A DNA stretch of 60,000 nt from Bolinopsis microptera (lineage: Eukaryota > Ctenophora > Tentaculata > Lobata > Bolinopsidae). The translations under genes were made by a program, and so were the position numbers. Each line of letters starts with the position of its first letter. Position 1 is the stretch's first letter. The notes under the pieces are model-generated. The model was not told where the DNA came from and ran no database searches. It was given only the letters and a program-made list of their open reading frames with translations. Positions 35,725 through 48,058 of the stretch are shown here, piece after piece. The stretch lies in the NCBI RefSeq assembly GCF_026151205.1, contig NC_087075.1, forward strand, positions 10,402,303-10,462,302, written 5' to 3'.

Positions 35725-36720
35725 ATGACCAACTTAAACTCTAAAAGAAAAGGTGAGTGTTCAAGTTTGTCGTATAATCCTTGACTAACCGACCTTTAAT
35801 AAAAATTCGCCGATAGGACCTCCTGATTCCTGAAGAGAAGGATTTCCTTATCACCCCCGATTTGAATGAACTGTGCACGGCTCATATTGTAGTAGCCCAA
35901 ATTTTAATAGCCCAAATACAAAGTACTTTACATATTAAACGACAACAGCGTTGCTACAATTAGTGGCAGATTATAGTTGCATACTAGTTCCCCTAATTTT
36001 GAACGGCCTTAATTATGAACAGTAGCGGGTAATTGTAAATTATTACTCGCCCATGAAGTCGCTCTCTCACAGTCATTAACTATGTAGAATTGCTGATACT
36101 CCCCATGTTTTCCCACTAAAAATATCCAATATTATTCACAATCTATTCTTTTAGGAATACTGATCTGTACGCGTTGTTCGTGTATCAACTTCTTAACTTA
36201 CTAATGAAATTATAAGCATATTATAATCAAATCAAGGGAAGCTTTTGCTAGATAATTGATGACGAATGAACATCTAAAATATACCCGATGTAAACAAAAC
36301 ATTAATAATCATAATGAATATTATGCATGCAATCATAATGACAACGTGCATTAGTTTACTGCTGTCATGCTGGGATATGAGCGGTGGTAAACACCTTTAT
36401 GTTTGAACAATTAAACAAAACGATGAAATGAAAGTGGAATTGAAGTGCAATTGTTGCATTATAAATTGCGTGGAAATCATCCATCAATGCATAGAATTAG
36501 GCCTAACATGAAACAGGTACCTTCAGAAGAGAAGTGCATGTTCGATAAAACTGAGGAAAAGGATAATGGCGAGAAAAAGTTGAAAAATGTGTCCATCCGC
36601 TTGGCAATATCATTCATGGCATTTACCAATAACTTAAACGATCACACAAACAGTCATTACATAACATGTCTCACAACCTTTTATTTCTCTACTCTTGTAA
36701 CTATGTCTTACCTGTTATGA
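35725..36720 (+). CDS. Candidate two-exon small protein gene
   Basis: Exon 1 (35725-35752): ATG, MTNLNSKRK, then phase-1 donor AAAAG|GTGAGT. Exon 2 (36527-36720): acceptor CCTTCAG, in matching phase, EEKCMFDKTEEKDNGEKKL continuing to a hydrophobic C terminus and TGA. The joined product is about 73 residues: a charged N terminus, then SIRLAISFMAF and FYFSTLVTMSYLL. No family is recognised. Support is the strong donor, the phase match and the E-box cluster upstream; the acceptor tract is weak. Confidence 0.28.
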
Positions 36721-37057
36721 TGGGTAATGATATAATGATGGGTGTTAGCTAGGTGAGTATGAAATCGATAAGTCAGTAATGATGGTATTAATTGCCGTAT
36801 ATTCGACCCAAGATAACCAAACGATGCATCTCGAAGAAACACTAAAAATTAATAGTAATAAATGTAACTTAATTACCTTAGTTAGCTTACTTAGATTATA
36901 GTAGTAATCCAAAATTTCGAGGCTGATACTGACCATGTGTGTTCCAACCCCTAAACCCCTTGCACCGGGAACGTTCAAAAGTTCAAAAGGATCATGAACA
37001 CTGATCCCAGCAGATTTGTTCCTCTGGAGAAAAATTTAACTCTAAAAAAATTAAAAG

Positions 37058-37100
37058 ATTATGCTTGGTTGACAATGCCCAATTGTCAATCAAGCATAAT
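37058..37100. repeat. 43-bp imperfect palindrome
   Basis: 'attatgcttggttgacaat' is mirrored by 'attgtcaatcaagcataat' with one mismatch and a five-base centre. A small stem-loop. Confidence 0.85.
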
Positions 37101-37341
37101 ATGAAGGAGTAAAGAATTGCCCAATACACTATAGTTATACACCTTATCATTAGGAAAACTACAACACCAAACAATATAACCACACTATAAATAAAGAATA
37201 GTGTAAAACTCCTTTGTCTCCTCACGGAACTAATAAACTACACGCCGCATAACAGCAGTATAAACGACACATGTCAAATCAATACATTACCAGTCACCCG
37301 TGGTAACAGTTAACAGGTAACTAGCATAAAACAGTGGAAAA

Positions 37342-37407
37342 ACCGCACAATTACCGCACAATTACCGCATAATTACCGCACAATAACCGCATAATTACCG
37401 CACAATT
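37342..37407. repeat. 11-bp tandem repeat x6 (accgcacaatt)
   Basis: Six consecutive 11-bp units, two of them accgcataatt variants. A similar short array, 11-bp actagaataag x4, lies at 38388-38433. Confidence 0.9.
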
Positions 37408-38433
37408 ACTTATATTTGAACTTGTAAGCAAGTTTTCTAAACCGTTTTACGTATTTTAACGTGCGGATCAGTAAATAGAGCAGTTAAATGGAAGCTTAGC
37501 TTTATAAACGATGGAATCCATTGGTACAGTAAAATAACACATACAAGGCTCCCGAATGTGGGAGGCATGGGCTGATAATTAAGGTTCAGATAATTAAGGT
37601 CCTCCTTCTCATCAAATCTCGTGCCAGGGTCCAGTGTCAGGGCATGTAGAGCTAAGAGGACCCATGACAAATACGTATCCCACTACAGGGACCAAAAGTA
37701 CTAGACTGAAACTATATATTTAAAAATTAAACGAAATTAAGAATTTTACTACCAAAGCAGGTAATATTTTTCAAAAAAAATTGTGATTGGTAGAAACTAA
37801 TATTTTCGTCCATACATTTTTACCAAAAAAACACCATGTTTTCGGACTACCAAAATTTAGATCACCATAATTTTTCCTCTAAATTATTTTTCACATATTT
37901 TCTTTAATTATGACTTTGTCGATTTACTATCATTATAGTAAGCTATCAATATGATTCATCTAACAAATGAACACTAGTATTACACCTGGGACTAAACTGG
38001 AGAGAGAAACGTCCCTGAACCAGAAGATCAAGAAGATCAAAAGGAAATTGACTTGTGATTTTTCAAATTTCATATTTTATTGATTTTCGCAAATATTGGG
38101 TTTCATTTTTGTAAAATTAAGAAATGAAAAAAATCCCCAAATACCATGATTTAATTTGGGGTACGAAATGTCGAAATGAGTTGGTTTGCGGCAAAAAACC
38201 CCATATTTTCGGTCCCTAATTATTTAGGTCACCAGAATTAGGTATACCTTTTAAATATGTCTCGTAAGGTATTGCAGTCGGTGTAAAAAGTCCGGAAAAT
38301 ATCGCCAAATAGAGAAATATTTACAATCCTGCTCTTCAAAGTGTAAGAATCCTGAATTTGAAATGCTTTGATGAGGTTCTCAATGTCACTAGAATAAGAC
38401 TAGAATAAGACTAGAATAAGACTAGAATAAGAC

Positions 38434-39780
38434 TTTCAGGGGTGCTAGAAAAAGGTTTCTACAGTTTAAAAGTACAAGTGTAACAAAAAATACAGCAAAT
38501 ATGCAGATATAGTAACTACATCTTTAATCTCAACCACGAGACACGAGCATCTGCAAAATTACCTTATAGTTACATTGTCATGATACAATTGTACAACCCA
38601 GTATTACCCCACTGCTTAATATAGTGCTTAGTATAGTGCTAATCTGCATAACGGCCGGATCCTCTTCAATGATTGCTGAGAAGGGTTACTATACTAGTGT
38701 TATTGGGCCCATGCAAAAAGATGATTAAAACCTAGACCCGTAATGTTATAAACCCATATAATGTTATGGTCATTAGCCTTGAAGGTTGCACCTCAATACT
38801 AATTAATTATCGAGACCTAGTATCCGGGATCCCAATTCATTACAGAACATTACAATATGCTATTATGATAGGGTCGATGGTTTGGTAAATTTATACAAAA
38901 CTTGCTGCAAATAACTAGACTAGTTCTACATTATGGTGAGAGAATCTTGCCCTACAGGGTACTTAGAGTACTTAGTGCCATGATAAGTAAATTGGGTGGA
39001 TGCCGGGGAGGGTGAGGTAGAGTCAGGCGGGCGTCTAATAGTTTTTGTCATGCTGATTTGGCTTGAAAGTAAGTAGGGTCACCGGTATCATTCGCCACAG
39101 AGAGTAGATTCCGGGAATTTATTCAATGACCCTGTCTTTCATCAGCCAATTTGTCTGGTTTAATGTGGCAGGCTTTGCAAATCAGAGTGAGTTAAATTGA
39201 GTGAGATAGTGTTTAATTGGGGTGGTCTATAGAGTTACAAATCGTGAAACCTGTTTTTTTTGCTGGAGAAAAGAGGAGCTGTCAATGAACGAGGGGTGAA
39301 GTTGGAGTGCTTATTAAGCAGGCAGAAACTTATTTACGAGCCAACACAAATTCTGTAGACTGTTCACGGCAATTGGGGTAATTTTGTTTAAGGAATTTCA
39401 GGCATTGGTCCAGTCAGAGAAAAGTGTTTTTCATGAACATTGAACATTATATAAGTGATAGGTGCCATAAATTTCAGAATAAATTTCAGAATAGGTACTA
39501 TTTACTTATTGACACAACATGCATGCCAATAAAATGCAATGACATTTGCAGAGAATTCCTCTTTACTATTTGCAAGAGTAAGCTTTCTCTTTTTTCGCTC
39601 TCTGAAGGAAAAGTCAAGTACCGATGGGAAAGTCAAGTACCAAAATGAAGAATCATCTGTTAAGTTGTCATCAACAAATCTCAATACTGGTGTAGAGGTG
39701 GAAAATGTTTAACGTTCATTCAGCATTGCACGTGAAAGCGATCGATCAATCCAGCATTGACCAATAAAAACCCCAAATTA
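38434..39780. other. No supported gene
   Basis: Open frames at 39424-39684 on both strands lack recognisable protein features. Confidence 0.35.
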
Positions 39781-39785
39781 TGACC

Positions 39786-39974
39786 ACGTGACAAAGAAAC
39801 CTCCTCATTTTCCCCGCCAATATCCAGATCACCAGCAGTGGAGGTGCACTTCCTCGTCCGTGTTGGCTGATGTCGATGACATGATAAAATTGAATTTAGA
39901 CGGCATGACCCCGACCTCCACTCGACCTTTAATTCGATTAATGAACCTTGAAACATATGCACTATGCAGGTGAT
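39786..39974 (+). CDS. Unidentified frame, possible exon (weak)
   Basis: Reads KKPPHFPRQYPDHQQWRCT, then DVDDMIKLNLDGMTPTSTRP, ending near a TGCAG|GTGATG donor-like site. The composition is protein-like, but the opposite strand is also open with an ATG (39962-39720), so the coding strand is uncertain. Confidence 0.2.
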
Positions 39975-39999
39975 GAGGGATGAATTAACTGTGAAGACT

Positions 40000-42500
40000 G
40001 AGTAGTTTAGGGATTTATTGAGACGTTGATATCATGGATTAATTGGAATAATATGTAAAAATGACGAAAATAACAATAACAAGGCGAAAATAAACCGAAC
40101 ATTTACGTACGTCGATTCTATTCGGTGGGATGGGCTGTGGAATATAAGAATTAGTATAATTAGTATAATCAAAGAGACTGAGTCAATTATACTAATTATT
40201 ATAGACTCATGTTAGGTGGTAAATATGGAATCATGTTCCGTATAACCATAAACACCGTAAAGTACCGTATAGTACCGTATACTCGTATAGTACCGTACAG
40301 CGTCATGTGCCAGGAATGAAGAGACCTCCACTTCGCCGGGTATGCCCAGTTTCCTGACTCTAATACATAATATTCAAATTTATATAATCTGCTGAGCATG
40401 TAGTGACTTAGCAATTCCCGACAAACAGGGAATAAATGTAATGATACAGATATTCTGCATCTGTCAAGGAGAGTCAAATCGTTCAAACAGCATTGAATTT
40501 AATGCAATCGTCTGTGGTAATGTCTATAAAGATTCAAAATTTGGTCTCATTTAATTTCGTCTTCTCTTTTAGATGCAGATTGACTTTGCACGGCGGATAA
40601 CCATGTGGATATTGTGGATGTAGTGGAGGATGTATTTACTTCTGGGTACTTGGTGTCGTGGTGATGATAATTATAAATCATGATCACGTACCCAGAAATA
40701 TAATGCTACCGCGTTATATATTTCTTGGTACGTGATTATTTGAATATCATTTGAATATCATCTGTACGTCTTCACTCTGCATGCCTAAAGCTGAAAATAT
40801 TCATTCTGACTGGTCTCGTTGAAGATCACTAAAATGTATCTGTGTCTATAAAAATGAAGCTGCTAAACTACATTATAAGCAGGTCGGTTCTAGAGTTAAA
40901 CAGTTCATGTGTATATCTGGGATACAGTTAAGAAATTAGAATACTACTGATGTAACTTGTAAGCAGCACTAACGGTAAAAATAGTCCGAATAAACATTTG
41001 ACAGGCTGCTTACCTAGAATTTATCTGTCTAGAAAAATATCAATGATCTAGGTATTCAAAATTGATAATAAATTTGTCAACAATTACAATCAAGGTTGGA
41101 TCGCAAGCAATTAATAGCCAATTTGGATGCAACAATCGTATCTATATTGTTCGAATCAATGCACTAATGCACTAACTGACAAATGGGCAGCATTCCATTT
41201 ATTGAAGAAACAAGAAAAGAGCAAGCATTTTGCAAAGGCTTGATAATGACAATTGGCGAATTCAACTATGTTGCCATGGGGAGTTTAAAAAATACAACAT
41301 GTTAAAATCGTATGAATTGAAAGTAGAAATCGTAGTAAAAGTAGATACCGTACATTTTCATGTACATTTGCATGTACTAGTACGCAAAAATTGAAAAAGT
41401 ACAGTAAAATATTGATATGGAAGGTTTTAAACAAAACTTGTGAAGTCTTTGAAGAGAAATTAGAGTCAGATTAATCAATACACAATAGAGTTTAATAAAA
41501 AATAAAAGTCACACCACTTGCACTCGCACTCCAAATTAGGTCAGCATAGCGGGGAATATTACAATTAGAAATAACATAAAAAGTAACGATGTTGTATATA
41601 ATATTAATTACCGTTATTACTTATTACAAAGGCTAACTACTATGCAATTAATGTGCTGAGTTGAGTAATGACATTTTAGCATATCTCGTTGAATGTTTGA
41701 AATTTCTGGTATGTTATCACGTTGTTGTGACAATGAACTTGCAGTCCTGCATTTGGCAACAACACTGCTTACATATCAACATTCAACATCGGCGAAATTT
41801 TTAAATTTAATTCGACTTATCAGATCAGACCATAAATAACAAAATTAAATCGGATACACGTTCTCACTAGTAAAGCACCTCTCTGGACCACGCCCTATTT
41901 TACTGCGAGTACCATTTCACGATTCACATTATAGAGTATCTCAGCTTCTGATTGAGATTCAGATCCGCGTAAGATACATGTTTATAAATGGATACTTTCA
42001 GTGGAGGTCAATAGTCGACCGTCGACGTTGATTGCCAGAAATTTCGAACATTTAACGTTACAAAATGCGACTTATAAGAGATGTTTTCAAGCTCATAGCA
42101 CATTATTTTGCTAACTCTTGTGAAACGCAAGGATTTATTGTTAAACCCTAAACTCATCAAAATCAAGGTGCATTGCGTTGGTTCATGGTTAGATTTTATT
42201 TTATTTGAATTTTAGATATAGGTGGTACTTGCAGAGCTACTAGTACTAGTACTATCAGGGGTCGACCGAGTCCTCGGCCAGTATTTTAACATCAGTTATT
42301 GCATATTTATAAGCACGACAAACGACCTCAGCTTGACAGCTGTGTAAACAGTTAACAAGGATTGGTGACCTATAGGTGGTACAATTGTAGAGTTCTCCGC
42401 CAATACTCATTACATATTTATTGCAACAACCATGATGACTATTAATCTCAGTTATGAAGCCCTCTTACTTCTGATTGATTCTGTTAGCGCTCAAATTTAC
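40000..42500. other. AT-rich spacer before the paralogue array
   Basis: No exon recognised. An imperfect inverted repeat near 40668-40740 ('atcacgtacc' / 'ggtacgtgat' flanking 'agaaatata'-type arms) is the only structure seen. Confidence 0.4.
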
Positions 42501-42519
42501 AGAAACTGTAATTGTGTTG

Positions 42520-42911
42520 GATCTTATAGTGACAATGATCAGTACTATTTAGATAACGATTAGTGTCCGCACTGTTTAGCACAGCTCACCATTCATTCAA
42601 ACTTCAAAGAGAGACGGAATTGTTTGGCATTAGCTACCTACCTGGCCCTAATCAACACAGGTTTAGTCTCAAGAAAATAAACAGGTCACAAATAAACAGG
42701 TCACAAATAAAGTCTCCTTAGATTCCCCAAGAAAGATATCTTCAGGCATGTATAGAGTCTGTAACAACAAGTTAATCGCAGACTATAGTCAAGGTTATTG
42801 AATTTGAATATTTGTGAGTAGGTTGTGTGTCAAATCTGCTGCTCTCGCTTATCAGTTAGTTTATCGTTCAGTTTCCTGTTACCGTGTATACGTTATCCTT
42901 ACAAGTACACT
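42520..42911 (+). promoter_or_regulatory. Shared upstream block, array copy 1
   Basis: The block from 'cagtgtccgcactgtttagc' to the start codon is conserved upstream of copies 3 (46365-46791) and 4 (48725-49159). It contains two 15-bp repeats ACAGGTCACAAATAA at 42681 and 42696. AATAAACA fits the forkhead consensus and AGGTCA a nuclear-receptor half-site. Function is inferred from position and conservation only. Confidence 0.45.
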
Positions 42912-43601
42912 ATGAAGGATGAACTGAATATGACCCGATCCCAGGAGAAAAATGAACAGGAAGATGTGGAGGCCTGTGTTGCTAAATGGTTCGTTAAATT
43001 GGGAAAAGAACTGAATATGGACGAACGGGACATCGATTCCTCTAGCCGTAAAAAGATCATGTTTAAGAATAAACAGACTCTGTCAGGTTGGCTTGTCGAT
43101 GCAGTAGACCTCGTTCGACGGCAGAGGACACAGATGAGCATTATGATGGAGAGCATTGAGTGCTTCAAAACAGAAGCGCTAGCAGACAAAGCAAAAGTTA
43201 ATGAGCTGCAGGGTGAGCTGCTGGTAAAAAAGGACGAGCAGCTAGAGTTGCTTAAAACTGCGGTTGAGGAGACAGTTAAAACAGCTGTGGACTCAGGAAT
43301 TCAGAGCTACAGCGCAGCTGTACAGAAAACCTGTGGTACGGTCAGCAGCAGTAAAACGTTCAAGTTGCCAGTGAAGAAAGATATAAAAAGTGTGGCTGCA
43401 GAGAAGGAAAAGAGCAAAAACCTGATTGTGAAAGAAGAAAAAGAAGAGAAAGAAGAAAAAGAAGAAGCGCTTTCAGTTCCAGTTTTGGTAACCGCCGTTT
43501 CGGAGGAAATTGAGGAGAAACCTCGTTTCGAAGCGACAAGATTTGGTTTTAAGAGGCCAGGTGCGGCTGTCCGACCAGTGAAGATTGCTGTTCCGAGCTA
43601 A
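42912..43601 (+). pseudogene. ORF1-like coiled-coil paralogue, copy 1 (premature stop)
   Basis: ATG in 'gtacactATGaaggat' as in copies 2 and 4; 229 codons. N-terminal helical domain (EQEDVEACVAKWFVKLGKEL, ending VDLVRRQRTQM), a coiled-coil segment (ELLVKKDEQLELLKTAVEE), DSGIQSYSAAVQK, then a Lys/Glu linker and RPVKIAVPS. The stop at 43599-43601 is TAA where copy 4 has TCA. The frame after it still reads SVRQILIKKGRPRLI, as in copy 4, so the C-terminal 40-50 residues were lost by a single base change. It also lacks the FGL residues after NLIV. Possibly a truncated working protein, more likely decaying. Confidence 0.7.
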
Positions 43602-44264
43602 ACTTCAGTTCGTCAGATTCTGATTAAAAAAGGGAGGCCGAGGCTTATAGCTGAGAACTATTTTTTTTTTCAAAAGATCGTTAAAAATGTTTTTTTTTCA
43701 ACTTTTTCCGTTTTAAACGATAAAAAAACGATTGACTGATTCATGATCAACTAGTTATTACTACTTAATTTGCGTCCGCGTCAGTAATTTGATTTATGAA
43801 TGTATTTATTATGTATAAATATTAATGTATTTAGCCTTTTAGCACTTGCTAGATTGATATCACTTGTTTCATTTCTTCAATTTCTAAATTAAAATAAATT
43901 CGTAACTAAATTCACTAATAAAAACATAAATACCTACTGTTGAAATTATCAAAAATTAAATAAAGCATCCAAACTTTCGAATTTTTTTTGAAAAGTATAA
44001 ACTAGAATCGTTAAAAAAGTGTTTTCAAAAGTTTTTTATTTTGAATCGACCGTTCCGATAGATTCAGTTTTTTTCGATTATTTTTACACTTCTCACAATT
44101 TATTATTTTTATTCCTAGGTGGAAGTGATGTTACTGAGACTTTGGGCGGCCATACAACCCATTTCTTGAAAGTTTTCCTCGGCATTGACACACGCTTTCT
44201 AACATCAAAAAAGTCTTTGCGTGTGCACGCCGTATATACATTACTACAGTTACACAAGTACACT

Positions 44265-45632
44265 ATGGCGGATAAACTGAATATGACCCGATCCCAGGAG
44301 AAAATTCAGAATTTCGATTGTGATGAACAGGAAGATGTGGAGGCCTGTGTTGCTAGATGGTTCATTAAGTTAGGAAAAGAACTGAATATGGACGACCGGG
44401 ACATTGATTCCTCTATCCGTAAAAAGATCATGTTTAAGAATAAACTTACTCTGTCAGACTGGCTTGTCGATGCAGTAGACCTCGTTCGACGGCAGAGGAC
44501 ACAAATGAGCACCATGATGGAGACCATTGAGTGCTTCAAGACGGAAGTGATTGGGCTCCAGGGCCAGCTGCTTGTGCGCAAGGACGAACAGCTAAACTTG
44601 CTTAAAACATCGGTTGAGAAGATAGTTAAAACAGCAGTGGACTCAGGAATTCAGAGCTACAGTGCAGCTGTACAAAAGAGCAAAACAAGTGGTACGATTT
44701 GCAGCAGTGAAAAGTTGAAGAAGGGAACAGAAAGTGTGGCTGCAGAGGAGGACAGGAGCAGGAACTTGATCGTGAAAGAAGAAAAAGAAGAAAAGCTTCA
44801 AGCTTGGGAAACCACCATTTTGGAGGAGATCGGGGAGAATCAGAAACCTCATTTCGAAGCAAAAAGAGTTAGCTGGAAAATAAACTTGCTTAAAACATCG
44901 GTTGAGAAGATAGTTAAAACAGCAGTGGACTCAGGAATTCAGAGCTACAGTGCAGCTGTACAAAAGAGCAAAACAAGTGGTACGATTTGCAGCAGTGAAA
45001 AGTTGAAGAAGGGAACAGAAAGTGTGGCTGCAGAGGAGGACAGGAGCAGGAACTTGATCGTGAAAGAAGAAAAAGAAGAAAAGCTTCAAGCTTGGGAAAC
45101 CACCATTTTGGAGGAGATCGGGGAGAATCAGAAACCTCATTTCGAAGCAAAAAGAGTTAGCTGGAAAATACCAAGTACAGCTGTCCGACCAGTGAATATC
45201 ACTCACCCGAGCTCAGACACCATCGAGTGCTTTAAGACAGAACCGCTCGCAGTCCCAGACAAGGAAACAGTGATCGGAGTAAAGGGCCAGCTGCACAAGG
45301 AAGAACAGCTAAAGGTGCTAAAAACTGCTGCTGAGAAGACAGTTAAAACAACAATGGACTCAGGAATTCAGAGCTTCAGTGCAGCTGTACAAAAGAACAA
45401 AACGAATGGTACGATCTGCAGCATTAAAAAGTTGAAGAAGGGAACAACGAGTGTGGCTGCAGAGGAGGACAGGAGCAGGAACTTGATTGTGAAAGAAGAA
45501 AAAGAAGAGCTTCAACTTCCAGTTATGGCAACCGCCGTTTTGGAGGAAATTGGAGAGAAACCTCATTTCGAAGCGACAAGATTTATATGTTTGTCCGATT
45601 TGCTGTACATTTGTATATTTGCTATTTTGTAA
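44265..45632 (+). CDS. ORF1-like coiled-coil paralogue, copy 2 (internal tandem duplication)
   Basis: Start chosen at ATG 44265 (MADKLNMTRSQEKIQNF), the context conserved in the other copies, although the frame stays open further upstream; 455 residues. N-terminal domain DEQEDVEACVARWFIKLGKE to VDLVRRQRTQM, then two identical 96-residue modules (NLLKTSVEKIVKTAVDSG through FEAKRVSWKI) encoded by exact 288-bp copies at 44593-44880 and 44881-45168, then a third diverged module. The C terminus (FICLSDLLYICIFAIL) is derived from what is 3' UTR in copy 4, by deletion. It lacks the shared upstream block seen in copies 1, 3 and 4. The open frame survives, but function is doubtful. Confidence 0.65.
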   Translation: MADKLNMTRSQEKIQNFDCDEQEDVEACVARWFIKLGKELNMDDRDIDSSIRKKIMFKNKLTLSDWLVDAVDLVRRQRTQMSTMMETIECFKTEVIGLQGQLLVRKDEQLNLLKTSVEKIVKTAVDSGIQSYSAAVQKSKTSGTICSSEKLKKGTESVAAEEDRSRNLIVKEEKEEKLQAWETTILEEIGENQKPHFEAKRVSWKINLLKTSVEKIVKTAVDSGIQSYSAAVQKSKTSGTICSSEKLKKGTESVAAEEDRSRNLIVKEEKEEKLQAWETTILEEIGENQKPHFEAKRVSWKIPSTAVRPVNITHPSSDTIECFKTEPLAVPDKETVIGVKGQLHKEEQLKVLKTAAEKTVKTTMDSGIQSFSAAVQKNKTNGTICSIKKLKKGTTSVAAEEDRSRNLIVKEEKEELQLPVMATAVLEEIGEKPHFEATRFICLSDLLYICIFAIL

Positions 45633-46364
45633 AAATTCCAAATCACTGCAAACAGCGAATTTGCTGTATTATTCTAGCTTTAATTGCACCTGAAAATGAA
45701 GCTGTTAACTACTTTATCGGACTTTATACCGTCATGGTGTCTGCGGTTGCTGCTGCTGCTGCTGCTGCTACTGGTTACTGCTGCCTGCAGCCTGTTTTGA
45801 TTGTTTTTATCACTGTTTTGCTGACATTAATTAGAAGCTCAATGCCATTCACTTTCAAATAAAGAAGATTGTCCGTTTACGTTCCGTCCAAGTCAAAGTA
45901 TGTCGACATATTTTTACAAAGGTGTTCCACTACAAAATTATTGTCCAGGGTATGCACTATTTTTTAATTTCGGTAAATTTCAATATCTTTCATTGTACTA
46001 AATTATATCAACATTTTCACTGCTTATAAAGTTAGAACGACTGCTTTTCTTGCTTACTCATACTGTATCAAAAATCTATTGAAAAATTTTCTGCTAGAAT
46101 TGGAAATTAATGTCCGTTCAAAATTAAGTCTGCTCATGCAATGTTCGGTCAAATATCGTCCTATAAGGTAGAGCTTATTAACGAGGAAAGTAAATTGTGT
46201 CTCGCACTGAATATCTTATGGCCTTTTCATATTTGTAATCTAAGACATGTAATAAAATTTTAACGATCACCTCAGCGGCCCTAACTTAGACCAAACTGTG
46301 CGCCGCCCAAATTATGGATGGCTCTGATTATGTTGGACTAAGATCTTATGACTTATACATTATA

Positions 46365-46791
46365 GCGACAATGATCAGTATTATTTAGATAACAATCAGT
46401 GTTTAGCACTGTTTAGCACAGCTCATCATTCATTCAAAGAGGGATGGAATTGCTTGGGATTGGCTACCTACCTGTCCCTAATCAACACAGGTTTAGTCTC
46501 ATGACGCGGATCTAATCGGGCCTGAATTAAACAGGTCACAAATAAACAGGTCACAAATAAGGTCGCCTTAGATTCCCCAAGAAAGATATCTTCACGCACG
46601 TCTGTAGCAACAAATTAATCGCAGACTATAGTAAAGGTTATTGAATCTGAGTATTTGTGAGTAGGTTATGTGTCAAATCTGCTGCTCTCGTTTATCAGTT
46701 ATTTTATCGTTCAGTTTGCTGTTACCGTGCATCAGTTAGCCTTTGCGTTATGAGTACGCCGTATACATTACTATGTCTATACAAGTACACT
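46365..46791 (+). promoter_or_regulatory. Shared upstream block, array copy 3
   Basis: Same block as upstream of copies 1 and 4, with two ACAGGTCACAAATAA repeats at 46531 and 46546. An insertion-like difference ('gacgcggatctaatcgggcc') lies just before the repeats. Confidence 0.4.
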
Positions 46792-48058
46792 GTTGCGGAT
46801 AAACTCAATATGACCCGATTGCAGGGGAATATGCAGGATTTCAATTATGATAGCCAGGAAGATTTGGAAAGCAGCGTTGCTAGATGGTTCATTAAGTTGG
46901 GAAAAGAACTGAAAATGGACGAACGGGACATTGGTTCCTCTAGCCGTAAAAAGATCATGTTTAAGAATAAACAGACTCTGTCAGGTTGGCTTGTCGATGC
47001 AGTAGACTTCGTTCGACGGCAGAGGACGCAGATGAGCATTATGATGGAGACCATCGAGTGCTTCAAAACGGAAGCGCTAGCGGACAAGGCAAAAATTAAT
47101 GAGCTGCAGAGCGAGCTGCTCATAAAAAAGGGACGAACAGCTAAAGCTGCTTAAAACCGCGGTTGAGGAGACAGTTAAAACAGCAATGGACTCAGGAATT
47201 CAGAGCAACATGATGGAGACCATCGACTGCTTTAAAACAGAAGCGCTCGCAGACAAGGCAAAAATTAATGAGCTGCAGGGCGAGCTGCTGGTGAAAAAGG
47301 ACGAACAGCTACAGGTGCTTAAAACTGCGGTTGAGGAGACAGTTAAAGCAGCAGTGGACTCAGGAATTCAGAGCTACAGTGCAGCTGTACAAAAGAACAG
47401 TACAAGTGGTACGATCTGCAGTAGTAAAACGTTGAAGAAGGCAACAAAGAGTATGGCTGCAGAGGAGGACAGGAGCAGGAACCTAATTGCGAAAGAAGAA
47501 AAAGAAGAGGAGCTTCAAGTTTTGGCATCCGCCTATTTGGGGGAGATTGTGGAAAAACCTAATTTCGAAGCGACAAGAGTTGGCTGGAAGAGGCCAGGTG
47601 CGGCTGTCCGACCAGTTAAGATCATTGATCGGAGCTCAGAGACCACCGAGTGCTTCAAGACGGAACCGCTAGCAGACAAGGCAAAAGTGATCGGACTGCA
47701 GGACGAGCTGCTGGTGAAAAAGGACGAACAGCTACAGGTGATTAAAACATCGGTTGAGGAGATAGTTAAAGCAGCAGTGGACTCAGGAATTCAGAGCTAC
47801 AGTGCAGCTGTACAAAAGAACAGTACAAGTGGTACGATCTGCAATAGTAAAACGTTGAAGAAGGGAACAAAGAGTGTGGCTGCAGAGGAGGATAGGAGCA
47901 GGAACCTGATTGTGAAAGAAGAAAAAGAAGAAAAGCTTCCACTTCCAGATTTGGTAACCGCCGTTTCGGAGGAGATTGTGGAGACACCCCATTTCGAAGC
48001 GACAAGATTTATATGTTTGTCCGATTTGCTGTACATTTGTATATTTGCTCTTTCGTAA
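46792..48058 (+). pseudogene. ORF1-like coiled-coil paralogue, copy 3 (start lost, frameshift)
   Basis: The ancestral start ATG is GTT here (46792-46794); the first in-frame ATG is 46810. The N-terminal domain (DSQEDLESSVARWFIKLGKE to VDFVRRQRTQM) is intact. An extra G in the aaaaaaggg run near 47124-47132 shifts the frame, ending it at 47154. The original frame resumes and runs to 48056-48058, with three tandem coiled-coil modules (MMETIECFKTE, MMETIDCFKTE, ETTECFKTE starts). The end has the same 3'-UTR-derived C terminus as copy 2 (FICLSDLLYICIFALS). FGL after NLIV is missing. Clearly a pseudogene, unless an unseen intron removes the frameshift. Confidence 0.75.

Noticed and set aside
44306-45206. 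Several minus-strand ORFs rich in Ser/Phe/Leu across the paralogue array
   Set aside because: Antisense by-products of the Lys/Glu-rich sense frames; the identical pairs only reflect the 288-bp duplication.
45587-45862. Hydrophobic ORF with poly-Ala after copy 2
   Set aside because: Starts inside copy 2 in another frame and crosses a (gct)n repeat; no support as a gene.
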